Positions 49,201 to 58,620 of a DNA stretch of 64,000 bases are shown piece by piece. Made by a program: the position numbers and the translations under genes. Source of the DNA: Tachypleus tridentatus. Taxonomy: Eukaryota; Arthropoda; Merostomata; Xiphosura; Limulidae. The notes beneath the pieces were generated by a model. That model was not told the origin of the DNA and ran no database searches. It saw nothing but the letters and a program-made list of their open reading frames with translations. The DNA lies in assembly GCF_004210375.1 (NCBI RefSeq), contig NC_134830.1, positions 167,159,874 to 167,223,873 of the forward strand. Direction: 5' to 3'. How positions within the stretch are numbered: position 1 is the stretch's first letter; each line of letters begins with the position of its first letter.

Positions 49201-49431
49201 GTGCACAATTGAAAGGCAGGTTAAATTTAAGACTAGATTCCAGGACATGAAGATAAAAGCAACAAATGTTTTCCATTTCTCTGAGGGAAACTTTCCTTCA
49301 TCTCTGTCAAATGAAGTTAAACTAATCCTAATATCGTCTCCCGTGTCACTTAAATCTCCATTCATCTTCTGTTGATTAAGGCGATCAATCTCAGCATTTA
49401 TACAATCTGGGCCAGCTTCCTTGGCCATCAT
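34053..49431 (-). CDS. SGMS-like: Sphingomyelin synthase (SGMS1/2-like), complete
   Basis: Five coding exons in minus order: 49431-49049, 44884-44767, 39327-39171, 36182-36007, 34202-34053. They total 984 nt, 327 residues, with all phases consistent. The enzyme family moves phosphocholine from phosphatidylcholine to ceramide in Golgi or plasma membranes. Motifs: SEKWKTFVAF with the first membrane segment (about residues 60-80), PPLPDIFFD, LRRVFLIMGLLYFMRSITMF, CGDYIYSGHT (His206), and GHYTVDVIIAYFVTTRLFW (His249, Asp253). These are the His-His-Asp triad of the lipid phosphate phosphatase-like fold. The C-terminus has PCQYEWPLPWPRRC, a Cys-containing tail as in the family. No SAM domain, unlike SGMS1 and SAMD8. 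A TAA lies directly upstream and in frame of the ATG at 49431, fixing the start. SMS versus ceramide-phosphoethanolamine activity cannot be told. Confidence 0.95.
34203..36006. other. SMS intron 4
   Basis: AT-rich, no recognised element. The open frames at 35246-35886 lack any recognisable protein and sit in AT-rich intron sequence. Confidence 0.6.
36007..36182 (-). CDS. SGMS-like: SMS exon 4 (His/Asp motif)
   Basis: 176 nt, acceptor tgttaag, donor gtaggc, phase 1 to 0. It carries LLSRGHYTVDVIIAYF with His249 and Asp253 in the H-x3-D spacing of the family. Confidence 0.94.
36183..39170. other. SMS intron 3
   Basis: Contains a family 2 SINE at 36791-36914. No other exon or repeat recognised. 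Confidence 0.6.
36791..36914 (-). mobile_element. SINE family 2 copy
   Basis: Minus-strand copy: gccactt box near 36903, aaactgg/tttttgc body, and shared tail (agcacagatagcc, then tgtgtagctttgtgctt on the minus strand) near 36800-36842. Confidence 0.85.
39171..39327 (-). CDS. SGMS-like: SMS exon 3 (catalytic His)
   Basis: 157 nt, acceptor cctttag, donor gttagt, phase 0 to 1. It carries CGDYIYSGHTVILTMAYL with catalytic His206. The donor is non-optimal but is confirmed by the next exon completing KEYTPRHFW. Confidence 0.94.
40868..41050. repeat. Degenerate ~61-bp tandem repeat
   Basis: About three units, each with ttaataactt/atttct then a block like caacatatgatgaggtctgtt. Two related units occur at 39510-39600 (gttccaacatgt twice), so the same unit is present at two places in this intron. 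Confidence 0.7.
41130..42180 (-). mobile_element. Jockey-like non-LTR retrotransposon, internally deleted
   Basis: In minus reading, 42120-41850 encodes a gag-like segment (HLILTF-like VLILTFRLPRP, GYLNCKL, then PYVPNPLRCFWCQRFSHSK and CAHCNGKNHDAFEC), the zinc-knuckle region of Jockey-type ORF1. About 41270-41140 encodes VVLTRLHIGHSF then CSLCDL, the C-terminal part of ORF2 after RNase H. The endonuclease and reverse transcriptase between them are absent, and stops interrupt the frame. The GC-richer stretch 42440-42850 is probably its 5' leader. Confidence 0.82.
43948..43972. repeat. (AC)n microsatellite
   Basis: About twelve perfect AC units. Confidence 0.95.
44767..44884 (-). CDS. SGMS-like: SMS exon 2
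   Basis: 118 nt, acceptor ttttccag, donor gtaaaa, phase 2 to 0. It encodes LRRVFLIMGLLYFMRSITMF and TQVPV, the third-membrane-segment block of the family. Confidence 0.93.
44945..45110 (+). repeat. Family X fragment with core
   Basis: gttaacattttt, cactgaaaat, agtacttgcc resemble the core at 10060-10110; the following ccctttaaccattgcta block resembles 7979-7997. It continues after the SINE at 45114-45219. Confidence 0.5.
45114..45219 (-). mobile_element. SINE family 2, complete with target duplication
   Basis: Bounded by 13-bp direct repeats tgtacataccatg at 45101-45113 and 45220-45232. On the minus strand: head ccagtggctcagtggtatg (A-box-like), ggtttcgata (B-box-like), then agacagcccattgtgtag and tgcttaattcaaaacaag tail. 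About 106 bp. It interrupts a family X fragment. Confidence 0.93.
45385..48540 (-). repeat. Unclassified large repeat, family X, reverse copy
   Basis: Begins (in + coordinates) with the palindromic core at 45385-45445 and ctagaatcccacaatgcaa at 45452, then about 3 kb strongly purine-rich on +. The block at 46300-46510 matches 9030-9200 in reverse complement. Minus-strand ORFs here are low-complexity (Phe, Leu, Ser, Pro) and carry no known domain. In SMS intron 1. Confidence 0.55.
49049..49431 (-). CDS. SGMS-like: SMS coding exon 1
   Basis: Starts at ATG 49431-49429, one codon after TAA; ends before donor gtgagt (rc of 49044-49048). It is 383 nt, ending phase 2. It encodes the acidic cytosolic N-terminus, first two membrane segments and PPLPDIFFD. 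A possible upstream acceptor (ctttaacag, rc) would make the exon extend to 49459. Confidence 0.93.
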
Positions 49432-49459
49432 TTAAAAAAACTGATCTCAAAGTAGTCAA

Positions 49460-50149
49460 CTGTTAAAGATTTGTATTTTCAGTGTTACATAGATGATTCT
49501 CAAAACACAACAGTTCTACTCTTCAAACAAAAAATCACTATACAGATCTTGTTGCACTTATAAACCATGATGTCATAAAGGAAAGCATGTCTATTCAAAA
49601 TCATGAAATATCACCTTCATTAAAGTATTCTTCACCTTTGTAAAAGACCAATGACTGCTCTTAACTTTTCAATTTCTTTCTAAAATTGGAAAAAAGTTCA
49701 TGATAACTTACAAATCTTTCAAAATAAAAAATAAATTATTTTAAAGGAAGCACAATTAACTTGAATTGTTTACTTATTCTTCCCAATAAATTCATACTTT
49801 TAAATAACTAACAATCTTACAGAGCCATAAGGTTTACCAACATTTGGATAAAATAAATCAGTCCTCTTCTTCAAATGACCTAAGTGTAAGATAATTATAT
49901 TTGTAAGTCATATTTATTTCATTTCATTACTTACATATCCCTACACTGTATGTTTATGGCATTATGGAAAATAATATGATACTCATGAATCAGAGTAAAA
50001 ACTTTATCATGAAGATTTTCAGTAGTATTTAGATTTCTCTATTGAAGAATACAAAACAAAAATCATAAAAATTTGCAATTTCTGTGCCTAAAAGTGATTT
50101 ATTCATTCTGATGAAATACAACACAGATTACATATGGGAAGTGGTTCAG
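49460..50149. other. Region upstream of SMS exon 1
   Basis: AT-rich, no repeat or gene recognised. If the acceptor at 49460-49461 (ctttaacag, rc) is used, the promoter and a non-coding first exon lie further right. Confidence 0.4.
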
Positions 50150-50290
50150 AGAGGATGGATAGTTTCTATCTCAAATACATTTTCAGATAAGGAAAATATT
50201 AGCTACTGAAATGATATTCATCTGTCTGCCCCATAAAGAGCTAGAATTCCACAATGAATATGGTGGAGAGGTTAGTGCAGAGAAATAAAG
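50150..50290 (-). repeat. Family X fragment with core
   Basis: Core-like aaatacattttcagataaggaa (rc orientation), then ctagaattccacaatg and ggtggagagg, the same order as at 29450-29590 and 45385-45490. Confidence 0.6.
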
Positions 50291-51428
50291 TTAAACGCTA
50301 TTTTGAATACTGTCAGAAAGGGAAAATTCACAAAGTGTAACATCCCCAAGGCAAGGAGTAGCCTAGTGGTGCAGTAATTTTGATACCACATCCATCTCAA
50401 TTGTCAAATACTCTTTATCCAGTAGGGGTAGTGGAGCAAAATAAATTGTCATGAGAATCTTTTACTGGGGGCTAACATGCTGTTAAAGTAAATTGCTCAA
50501 CCACTCAAATGTTAGTGATAAGAAAAATTGAGAGTATATTCCAGTTATTCCATAAAACTGATTTTGTGGTGTTCCATTTTTGTAAATTTTTCAAAATTGT
50601 TTTAGTGATTGGGTAGAAAGAAAGTGAGACAGGTATGGCAATAGTGAATAGGCCTAATGATGACCTTGAAGTGTACTGGACAAAACTGATATGTGAGATT
50701 AAACAAAGAGAACAGGATACATCTTAAAAGTACAAAGCTGATTAAAAAAAAAAAAAGACAAAATGTTAGATTAGGATTAGGGTCTTCAAGTTTTTATTTT
50801 TGAACATTTAATCAATATTCCTTTACCTGAAGTTGTTAGATGGAAAAATGATTGAACAAGATAATCACATTAATTTCAAAAAACTTAAAATAAAATTAAG
50901 ATGTGAAAAATAACTTTCATAGAACAGATAGCATACGTCCAAGGGTTTTTAAAGATGTTAAGTATTGGATATGCAAGTCATTTGTTCATAATTTTTGTAA
51001 GTACTTAAATGGTGGAGATATGCCAGGAGATTGGAAGTTGGCTAATGTTACTTCTCTTTTCAAGGAAGGTGATAAAAATTTTCCAGGTAGCTATAGACCT
51101 ATTAGTCTTATATCAGTGGCAGAAAATGTTTTTAATATCTGATGAAAGATGCTTAATAAATATATTTAAAAAACTATAAAATTTTGATGGATAGTCAACA
51201 TGGTTTCACTAAAGAAAACACTTTGCCTTACCAATCTTAACACATTCTTTGAAGAGGTTACTGCTTACAGTATGTAGATGAGGGTAAAGGTTTCAATATT
51301 GTATATCAAAATTTTCAGAAATCATTTAACAAGATGTCACATAAAAGGCTTGTTAAAAATATACATGTGGGGTTAAGTTGCCTCACTAATCAGAGAAGTG
51401 CTGCATACAAAAACCAGAAGGTTGATAT

Positions 51429-51750
51429 ACCATGTTTCTCCGAAAATAAGACAGGGCTAATATTAATTTTCACTCCAAAATATGACACTAGGGCTTATTT
51501 TCGGGGGGATGTCTTATTTTGATATATTAAAAAAATGAAGTTACAAAGTAAAACTATTAAACTAACCATTTAAAATAAACTATTATTAAACTATTAAACT
51601 GATTAATAAATTAATTTTTTTTATTTCTTTCCTCTTCCTGCCAGTCTTAACTAGGGCTTATTTTAAGGGTAGGGCTTATATTAAAACTATCCCCAAAAAT
51701 CACACTAGGTCTTATTTTATGGGTAGCTCTTATTATCGGAGAAACACGGT
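51429..51750 (-). mobile_element. MITE copy 2, intact
   Basis: 322 bp with inverted ends (accatgtttctccg and cggagaaacacggt), next to TA on both sides. It is the reverse complement of 26181-26486 plus 29161-29224. It contains the octamer cactaggg (rc of ccctagtg) once, at the position where copy 1 carries the hAT. Confidence 0.9.
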
Positions 51751-52004
51751 ATATGTAGTTTAATCAAACATGGTTCAGCATCAAGACTTTTTGGTTTTGT
51801 TTTTTTTATTTACTTCTGGAACACAGATGAAAAAATAATAGATACACTGCTTACACTTGTTGATGGTATTACTGTATTTGCTGTTTCAGGCTGTGGGGAG
51901 AGTGCTGCTGTTTACATAGACTTAGATTTGGTGTATTACACATATAAATGTTAAGTTATTTTCAATTATAATAAATTAAGTAAGGAAGAATATTATACTA
52001 ACAT

Positions 52005-52161
52005 AAGTTAGCAAACAATGATTTATAAACATAAGTAAATGATTTATTCTTTGTAGAACATGTCAAATATTTCAACAGATCATTGGAATGTCAAAATATG
52101 TAATATGTTTGTCCAAAAATAAATAATTTCATTATGTTTATAAATCATTGTTTTCTAAGTT
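52005..52161. mobile_element. Palindromic hairpin element (possible MITE)
   Basis: Arms of about 30 bp at 52005-52034 and 52130-52161 are near-perfect inverted repeats (both read acaatgatttataaacataa when oriented alike), with about 95 bp between. No coding capacity. Family unknown. Confidence 0.75.
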
Positions 52162-52830
52162 ATTATAATAAAAGAAAATAACGCTTGTGGTTTACAATTT
52201 AAATTATAATTTTTGATGAGAATAGCCTTTACACTGCTATGAAAAAAAGGATCTCAGAGAAATGGTTGTCAGTCTTCATAAGTCATCCAAGCAGTGTACT
52301 GTTGCTAGTGGTAGAACAAATATGATTTTACACTATTTATAGGAATACTGGATACAAATCTAAAGAGGTTATAATTTCATTATATACCTCATTGACAAAG
52401 CCTCATCTGAAGTACTTTGTTCAGTCTTGGGTCCTTTACCTTAAGAAGGAGACTGACTTGTTGGAAAGGGTTCAAAGGAGAGCCGATATGTAAAAGTAGT
52501 CAAATAAAGTTGTGTTAAATTCTCTGAAATGGATTTCTCTTAGAAAAAATTATACAAGAGATCTGATTGAAGCATTTAAAATAAGCAATAAAGCTGATAT
52601 ATTTTTTTTTACTTAATGCTGAAAATAGCAGGACAAGAAAACATACTTACAAGTTTACTTTTCTAACACTAACAACTGTTGATCATTGGAATGGGTTGGA
52701 GCACATTTCATAGTTTAAGAGAAGGTCTAATAAACATTTAATGATAAGGACTGGCTTTTTAAGTTTAGTTTAATGAATGGAGCAGCCTAGATGGACCAAT
52801 ATACACCCAGATGTTATGTTATTTTCACCA

Positions 52831-54028
52831 TTATTTCAATGAAATAATTCAACATTTATACATTTCGAAAAATGTTAAGCAAAAGAATTTGAAACCTAGG
52901 TTCCTAAGATGAAGTATACAAATTAAGAATTATAATTAAAGATCTGCAAATTTTATGTTGCATTTATTTATTACTTTTAGCATATTTATCACTCAATCAG
53001 TCAATTTGAATAGATGTTACCAGGAACGTTTTCTGACTTCTCAAAAATAAAAATATTCAGTTGATTGAAATTAATTTGCAAGTATAGTCTCTTGTATAAG
53101 AAAAAAAAACTGATACAATAGAAAATTAAACCCTGCATTTTGTATTAAACTACAAATATCTAGTTTAACTTTAATGTTAAAAGCAACTATATTAATAATA
53201 TCACATATATACATTGAAAGATTAAAGAAATCACAAACTATAAATGTTAGTTTAACAGTAATATTCCACTTGGATCATAACTATCTACACACTTTACTTC
53301 AACTACTCAAATATACAATAGAGACTAAAGTCTAAAGTAACATTGTCACCAACAGTATCCGTGACACTAAAGAACCATGAGTCGAGACTCAGGGCAGTGA
53401 ACTCACACAGTCACGTCATTACAAGTTTTCTCCACGTTAAAATTGTTATTGATGCACTCGACTTTCTTTGGTGAAATAAAGAGATTCTCAATATATTTGA
53501 ACAACATTCGCTGTATGCAGCCCATAACCACAATTCTAATATAACAATATATGATTAACATCTTAGTTAAATAACAGCATACAGCTTTTTCACGCCCTCT
53601 GTGAGGAGGTATTATTTTTCATACTTTGTATTTATTATTATGTTTGTATTTCACTTTTTTCTACCGTTTAGCTAAACTATCTTTTGAATTTGTTTTTTAT
53701 AAAATAACAGGTTACTTCCGTTAGTTAACTCATTTTAGCATTAATTTGAAGTTTAGTACAAAGCTACACAGTGCTCTGCCCACCGGGTTAACGAAACCAT
53801 GTTTCCAACGTTGTAAGTACGCAGACATGCCGCTGTGCCACTGGGCGTCATACAGTCATGTGTAAATCAGATTATCGTAACATGTCATACGTTGATCAGA
53901 TATTCTGTGAACAAACAATAGTAGTCAATATTAATTTGCAATCTAATCGTATAGTAGAAAATAAAAGTATTTAAAAAATGGGTAAAACAATCAGACATTG
54001 AGAACAAATAATTTTCACTACTTTTTAT
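52831..54028. other. Intergenic region
   Basis: Mostly AT-rich without recognised genes. 53330-53480 has more CpG than its surroundings. A family 2 SINE is at 53741-53850. Confidence 0.4.
53741..53850 (-). mobile_element. SINE family 2 copy
   Basis: On + reading: tttgaagtttagtacaaagc, tgctctgcccacc, gtaagtacgcagacatgc, tgtgccactggg: tail, body, head of family 2. Confidence 0.88.
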
Positions 54029-54298
54029 GGCCCGGCATGGCCAGGTGGGTTAAGGCGTTCGACTCGTAATATGAGGGTCGCGGATTCGAATCCCCGTCAC
54101 ACCAAACGTGCTCGTCCTTTCAACCGTGGGGCGTTATCATGTTACGATTAATCCCACTATTCGTAAGTAAAATAGTAACTCAAGAGTTGATGGTGGGTGG
54201 TAATGACTAGCTGCTTTCCCTTTACTTACACTGATAAATTAGGGACAGCTAGCGCAGATAGCCCTTGAGTAGTTTTGCACGAAATTCAAAAACAATAA
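54029..54298 (+). mobile_element. SINE family 1, full length
   Basis: tRNA-like head with A-box region atggccaggtgggttaagg and B-box ggattcgaatccc, body with tcccactattcg and gactagctg, and tail agcgcagatagccc, gcacgaaattcaaaaacaa. About 270 bp. The head is too diverged and linked to a SINE body to be a working tRNA gene. Confidence 0.95.
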
Positions 54299-54378
54299 CA
54301 CTACTTTTCGATCTTTCTACTAAAAACTGCTTGCTGTATGTAATCAGATTTCTGAAGTCTTTTTATTACATATAATGG

Positions 54379-54486
54379 CTTGTTTGTTATGCACAAAGCT
54401 ACACAAAGGGCTATCTGTTTTTTTCCATTGGGGTATAGAAACCTGGTTTCTGGTAGTGTAAGTCCACAGATTTTCCATTGTGCACT
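54379..54486 (-). mobile_element. SINE family 2 copy
   Basis: On + reading: cttgtttgttatgcacaaag, ggctatctg, gaaacctggtttctgg, gtaagtccacag. The head is degraded near 54470. Confidence 0.85.
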
Positions 54487-54994
54487 AATGGCATTCAGCT
54501 CAGCAACTGCAATCAGTTATTTCACGACTATGCTTTAAATCTGAAAAAACTAGCTAGTGGTGATGTTCCTGTTTACCTCAAGGGAGAAGATTTTGCTGAA
54601 AATCTTCTTTATATTACAAAGTTTAGTAATCAAAAGATTCACTGTCGCTACCATATGTCATTCCTATAACAAGCAACAAGAAACAATCTTTAGTATTTCA
54701 CTAGACTTCAGTGATGATGATTCATAACGAGCTTTTACAACAAGGATAAAACACTAATTTCGTTAAGAATCTCTACTTCACTCAAAGTTTATATTAATTT
54801 AAATACCCCGATGTAAAGTAGCAATTACTTCTCATCAAAGCTGATGAGAGGGGAGCAAGGGAGCAGCTGGGATATCCCAGAGTTCACTAGAAATACATAC
54901 AAGTTAATGGGCTAAAATGGCTACTGATGTTTCATAGATTCACAAATAAATTTGTTACTTAAATTTCTTTTACGAAAAATCAGCAGAAGTTATT

Positions 54995-55160
54995 AAATGC
55001 AATTAAAGGAAGCTCTATGATATCATTGTCCCCGGTAACTTGGCTGGCCTTCGATCCCCTGGTTCCAAGCATAAACTCCATTAGCTTCTCTAAAGTGGCA
55101 GAAGCGTTATAAAAACCGAAAGGCATGGCATGGAACTTCATATAAACCATCTTGATTTTT
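54995..55160 (-). mobile_element. Ty3/gypsy-type reverse transcriptase fragment
   Basis: Minus translation includes FHAMPFGFYNASATLEKLME, matching the MPFGLCNAPATFERLM block of Ty3/gypsy reverse transcriptases, and a possible degraded active-site region (DNDIIEL) after it. No LTRs or other domains seen nearby. Dead fragment. Confidence 0.65.
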
Positions 55161-55396
55161 GTTAGATTCTGAATAAAAACTGCTGGATAACCGTCCACCA
55201 CCCAAAAAAAATTAATAAAATAAACAGAAATATAGAGTAGAAACGTGACTTCGAGCAAGTTTGATACAAAGAAAGAAGTCCCAGGTTTACACTCGGAAGA
55301 ACATTCTTTATTCAAATTGCTCAACAATCAAAGTGAATGATAAATGCAATTATATCACCTATACTGGAGAGTGTTTATTTTAAATTAGAACCATAT

Positions 55397-55493
55397 AGGC
55401 TCTTTGGCGTGTCTATCATAGGGAGCTGAGCTCCAGATTTTAACACTGTAAGTCCGCAAACTTGTTGCTATCCCATTGGGGGACACTGGATAG
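55397..55493 (-). mobile_element. SINE family 2 fragment
   Basis: On + reading: gtaagtccgcaaactt and cccattggggga at the head end; the tail part is degraded. Confidence 0.65.
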
Positions 55494-55598
55494 AGAAAAT
55501 GCATGGTAAGTGAACGTTAAAGGTACGGAGAAGTTCTTAACAATAAGGTTAATGGGTATCAAAAATTATTCTATAGTTTAAAAGTATATATTTATTTT

Positions 55599-55845
55599 AA
55601 GGCGTTCGACTAGTAATCTGAAGGTCATGGGTTCTAATCCCCGTCGCACCAGACATGCTCACCCTTTCAGCCGTGGGGGCGTTATTATGTTCCTGTCAAT
55701 CCCACTATTCGTTGATAAAAGAGTAGTCTAAGAGTTGGCGGTGATGACTGGCTGCCTTCCCTCTAGACTTACACTGCTAAATTAAAGATGGCTAGCGCAG
55801 ATAGCCCTTGTGTAGCTTTGCGCGAAATTCAAACCAAGCAAACCC
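55599..55845 (+). mobile_element. SINE family 1 copy, 5' truncated
   Basis: Starts inside the tRNA-like head (aaggcgttcgactagtaatc), keeps the B box (gggttctaatcccc), body and tail (gcgcagatagccc, gcgcgaaattcaaacc). Confidence 0.93.
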
Positions 55846-55905
55846 ATCTGTTGAGTCTCAACGTGTATGCTCTCTGTGCCCTAGGACGGGGGTACGTCCC
55901 ACCGT

Positions 55906-55955
55906 TTCAGTGTAGCACACCTACGGCCCCTGACATCTAAGGGCATCACAAACCT
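55906..55955 (-). rRNA. 18S rRNA-derived fragment (about 50 nt)
   Basis: Minus strand reads gtgatgcccttagatgtc followed by ggggcc and gctacactgaa, the highly conserved block in the 3' part of eukaryotic 18S rRNA. By memory of that block, about 44 of 50 positions agree; flanks on both sides do not match. A short scrap, not a gene. The ORF at 55881-56123 runs through it and is not coding. Confidence 0.72.
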
Positions 55956-56123
55956 CAGAGATTTAGCATCCTCAGCTTTAACGTGAGAATGATCGTAAGG
56001 TTTGTAAACAGTACGTTCCTGTACCTTACAAATATTGAAATTTTTAGTCAGTATATAATGCCGTGTTTTCTTAGTCTGGGACACGTTTTTTAAAATACAA
56101 CTTCCTTTGAAAAACAACTTCAA

Positions 56124-57180
56124 GAGATTTACTCTTGACAGTATGGTATTTACAGGTGAAAGTTATTTTATTTAGATTAACTTAATAGGCCCACTAAATA
56201 AGAGAAGTTTTGACAGTTTATTTATTGCAGAGTAATTCAATTTATCCGAACTTGCTGAATTAGTGAGAAATAAACAAGGAGAGAGGGTATTCACTGTAAG
56301 GCACAATAAACAATCATTTTAATAAGACAAACACAGAGTATTTATTTACTTGTGTGGATTATAAATAACTTCTATCTGACTAGCTGACTGATCAAACTGT
56401 TTAAACTTCAACATTACATAATTTCAAGGTGATATCAGACTTATCCAGAGCGACTGACAACACGCAAGCAACCTCGAGACCGTCACCTTAACTATTATTG
56501 AAGAAGTCTATTTTCAACATCTTAATACCTTCTGTAGTATTACAAGCAAACCATGCAAATGTTACCCAATAAAATTATAAATAACAGAGGCAGATGTAAT
56601 AAAAACCAACTTAATTACTTTCTTAACAATGCGTTACTGAAAAAAAGTTAATGTGCAATATTCTTAGGTAAAGTGATTTTTATACAAGCATCACATTATC
56701 CTCTCGTTATTGTGTAGAATAAAGCACAATTTTTCAAAATTATTCGTGTTTGACTAAATAATCTAGTTTTAACTTGTGTGAGAAATAAGTGAACTGAATA
56801 GCTAATGTAGATTAACCGTAAGACCGTCTTTATTGTAGATTAAGACATCAAATAAAAGTGTATGTACTGGTGAATGCTTAAACATTCACCTACTATTACA
56901 TCATTAAATAGAAGGGCAACTTTTCGCCCTCGAGATGAGCACTTGGAAAATATCTGCGTTGAAAAACGAGTAAACTCTATTTTTATAAGGACTCTTCATA
57001 AAAGTCAGAGTTCTGCTTATATTTCAGATATGGTGTGTTACTACACAATCACTGGTCGTTCATCTACAACATATAAATATTGTAACTATTAAATGTCGTC
57101 TACTTAGAGAAATTAATGCAAGTTTTGATTAATACTTTATTAAAAATAAGATGATAAATAAACGCAAACACAAATTTGGA
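56124..57180. other. Intergenic, nothing recognised
   Basis: AT-rich sequence without recognised repeats or conserved coding blocks. The 72-aa frame at 56874 has no support. Confidence 0.4.
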
Positions 57181-57252
57181 GTGATGAGGATTCAAACCCG
57201 CGACTTTCAAATTACGGGTCGAGCATCTTAACCACCTGGCCATGGCGGGCCT
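57181..57252 (-). mobile_element. SINE family 1, tRNA-like head only
   Basis: Minus-strand tRNA-like head with B box (ggtttgaatcc) and A-box region (ggccaggtggttaag). Body and tail are absent. Considered and rejected as a tRNA gene: it matches the SINE head from end to end. Confidence 0.85.
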
Positions 57253-57887
57253 GACAGATGGGATGCCTGGGTAAAACAAATCCAGTGGAAACTTTAATAG
57301 AGGTCGCAGAAATTCGCACGCGTATTTATTTTAATAATAGTTTTCTTTTATTACAAATTAATATTCAACGTAGGTTGCACTGAAAACAATTAAAATTATT
57401 TCAATTATCTAAGTCAATTAAAACAGAAGTATTATATATGTATCAATGAAACTCTACTTAATGTAAAATGCAGTTTTAATTTACCTGGTTTTGAAACTGT
57501 TCGTAAAGTTAAATCAGTTGACAGTCAAGGAATAGCTCTTATTTAACGATAACATTTTAAGATCACATTTCTACAAATACAGCTAACAGATAATAATGAG
57601 ATAATTTTATGTCAGGTTCACCCATCCAATTCTCTCTCGTTTACTCTAGTCTAGTTTTAAAGTTATCCCTTTGAAAGATATTGGTCTAAATAACCCTGGA
57701 AATTACAGGTCTATTAACTTATTCAACACTTGCAGAAAATTATCGAAAAACTCATAACTAGCAGAATCATCTCATACATTGAAACCAACGAGATTCTGAA
57801 CAAAAACCGGGAAATAAAGACATGTAGATTTTAGATCACTTCGTTAGACATACCGAATTTATTTACCAAGGGATGTTTGTTTTCTTT

Positions 57888-57992
57888 TCAAAATTCACAA
57901 AGAGTTAAACGAGGGCTATCTGCACTAATTATCCCACCGCCAACTCTTAGGCTATTCTTTTACGAACGCACAATGGGATTGACTAACCGTGT
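57888..57992 (-). mobile_element. SINE family 1, internally deleted
   Basis: On + reading, tail part (aacgagggctatctgcacta) joins directly to ccgccaactcttaggcta and caatgggattgac; head absent. It lies within the LINE fragment. Confidence 0.85.
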
Positions 57993-58231
57993 TGCTAAAT
58001 TCAAAATCATCAATTCTACATCACAATGATCACATCCTTTTACTTTAACAACAGGAATCCCGCAAGGGTCGGTACTTAGTCTGGCACCATACAACATCTT
58101 TTTCAACGACCTACCCTTATTTATTCCGGCACTATACAACATACCCTTCCATCGTTGACATATACACTGGCATCCCAGTATGCAGATGCATCGCGATTTG
58201 GAACTCTTCAAGTAATCCACACACAGCCATA

Positions 58232-58507
58232 ATTCGCTTTTATTTTTAATTTCGCGCAAAGCTACACGAGGGCTATCTGCGCTAACCGTCCCTAATTTAG
58301 CAGTGTAAGATTAGAGGGAAGGCAGCTAGTCATCACCACCCACCGCCAACTCTTGGGCTACTCTTTTACCAGCGAATAGTGGGATTGACCGTGACATTAT
58401 AACATACCCACGGCTGAAAGGGCAAGCATGTTTGGTGTGATGGGGATTCGAATCCGCGACCCTCGGATTACGAGTCGAGTGTCTTAACCACCTGACTATG
58501 CCGGGCC
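58232..58507 (-). mobile_element. SINE family 1, full length with target duplication
   Basis: Flanked by cacacagccataa (58219-58231) and cacacagtcataa (58508-58520), 12 of 13 matching. On minus: head, B box (ggattcgaatcccc-like), body, tail agcgcagatagccc, A-rich end. Inserted in the LINE reverse transcriptase remnant. Confidence 0.95.
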
Positions 58508-58620
58508 CACACAGTCATAACGAGAGTTCAAACTCCATTTGATACTGTACAGCTATGATGTAACAAATGTTCCACTAAAAAATTAACAAAACCAGCAAAA
58601 AACTAAGAAACCTTAGCCTA

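Larger units (their letters stand above)
50880..52830 (+). mobile_element. CR1-like LINE, degenerate, carrying two later insertions
   Basis: Reverse transcriptase remnant at 50903-51125: RPRVFKDV, GDMPGDWKLANVT, LFKEGDKNFPGSYRPISLIS, typical of the CR1 clade. More at 51180-51360 (SQHGFTKENTL, FNKMSHKRLVKNI). The C-terminal region is at 52341-52530 (TSLTKPHLKYFVQSW, LERVQRRA) and 52680-52760 (HWNGLE-like, FKRRSNKHL-like). Many stops and shifts. MITE copy 2 (51429) and a hairpin element (52005) lie inside. Confidence 0.82.
57650..58620 (+). mobile_element. Jockey/I-like LINE reverse transcriptase, split by two SINEs
   Basis: 57660-57790 reads VIPLKDIGLNNPGNYRSINLF and a RILISR-like region; 58030-58110 reads GIPQGSVLSLAPYNIFFNDL, the RT block just before the active site. 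A continuation is visible after 58520. Stops and shifts are frequent. Family 1 SINEs interrupt it at 57888-57992 and 58232-58507. Confidence 0.8.

Noticed and set aside
48977-49375. 132-aa + strand frame
   Set aside because: Shadow of SMS exon 1 on the opposite strand.
54029-54110. tRNA gene (Thr-like head)
   Set aside because: It is colinear with five other SINE family 1 copies and continues into the SINE body; stem pairing is degraded.
55881-56123. 80-aa minus-strand protein
   Set aside because: It runs through an 18S rRNA-like block and shows no protein homology that I recognise.
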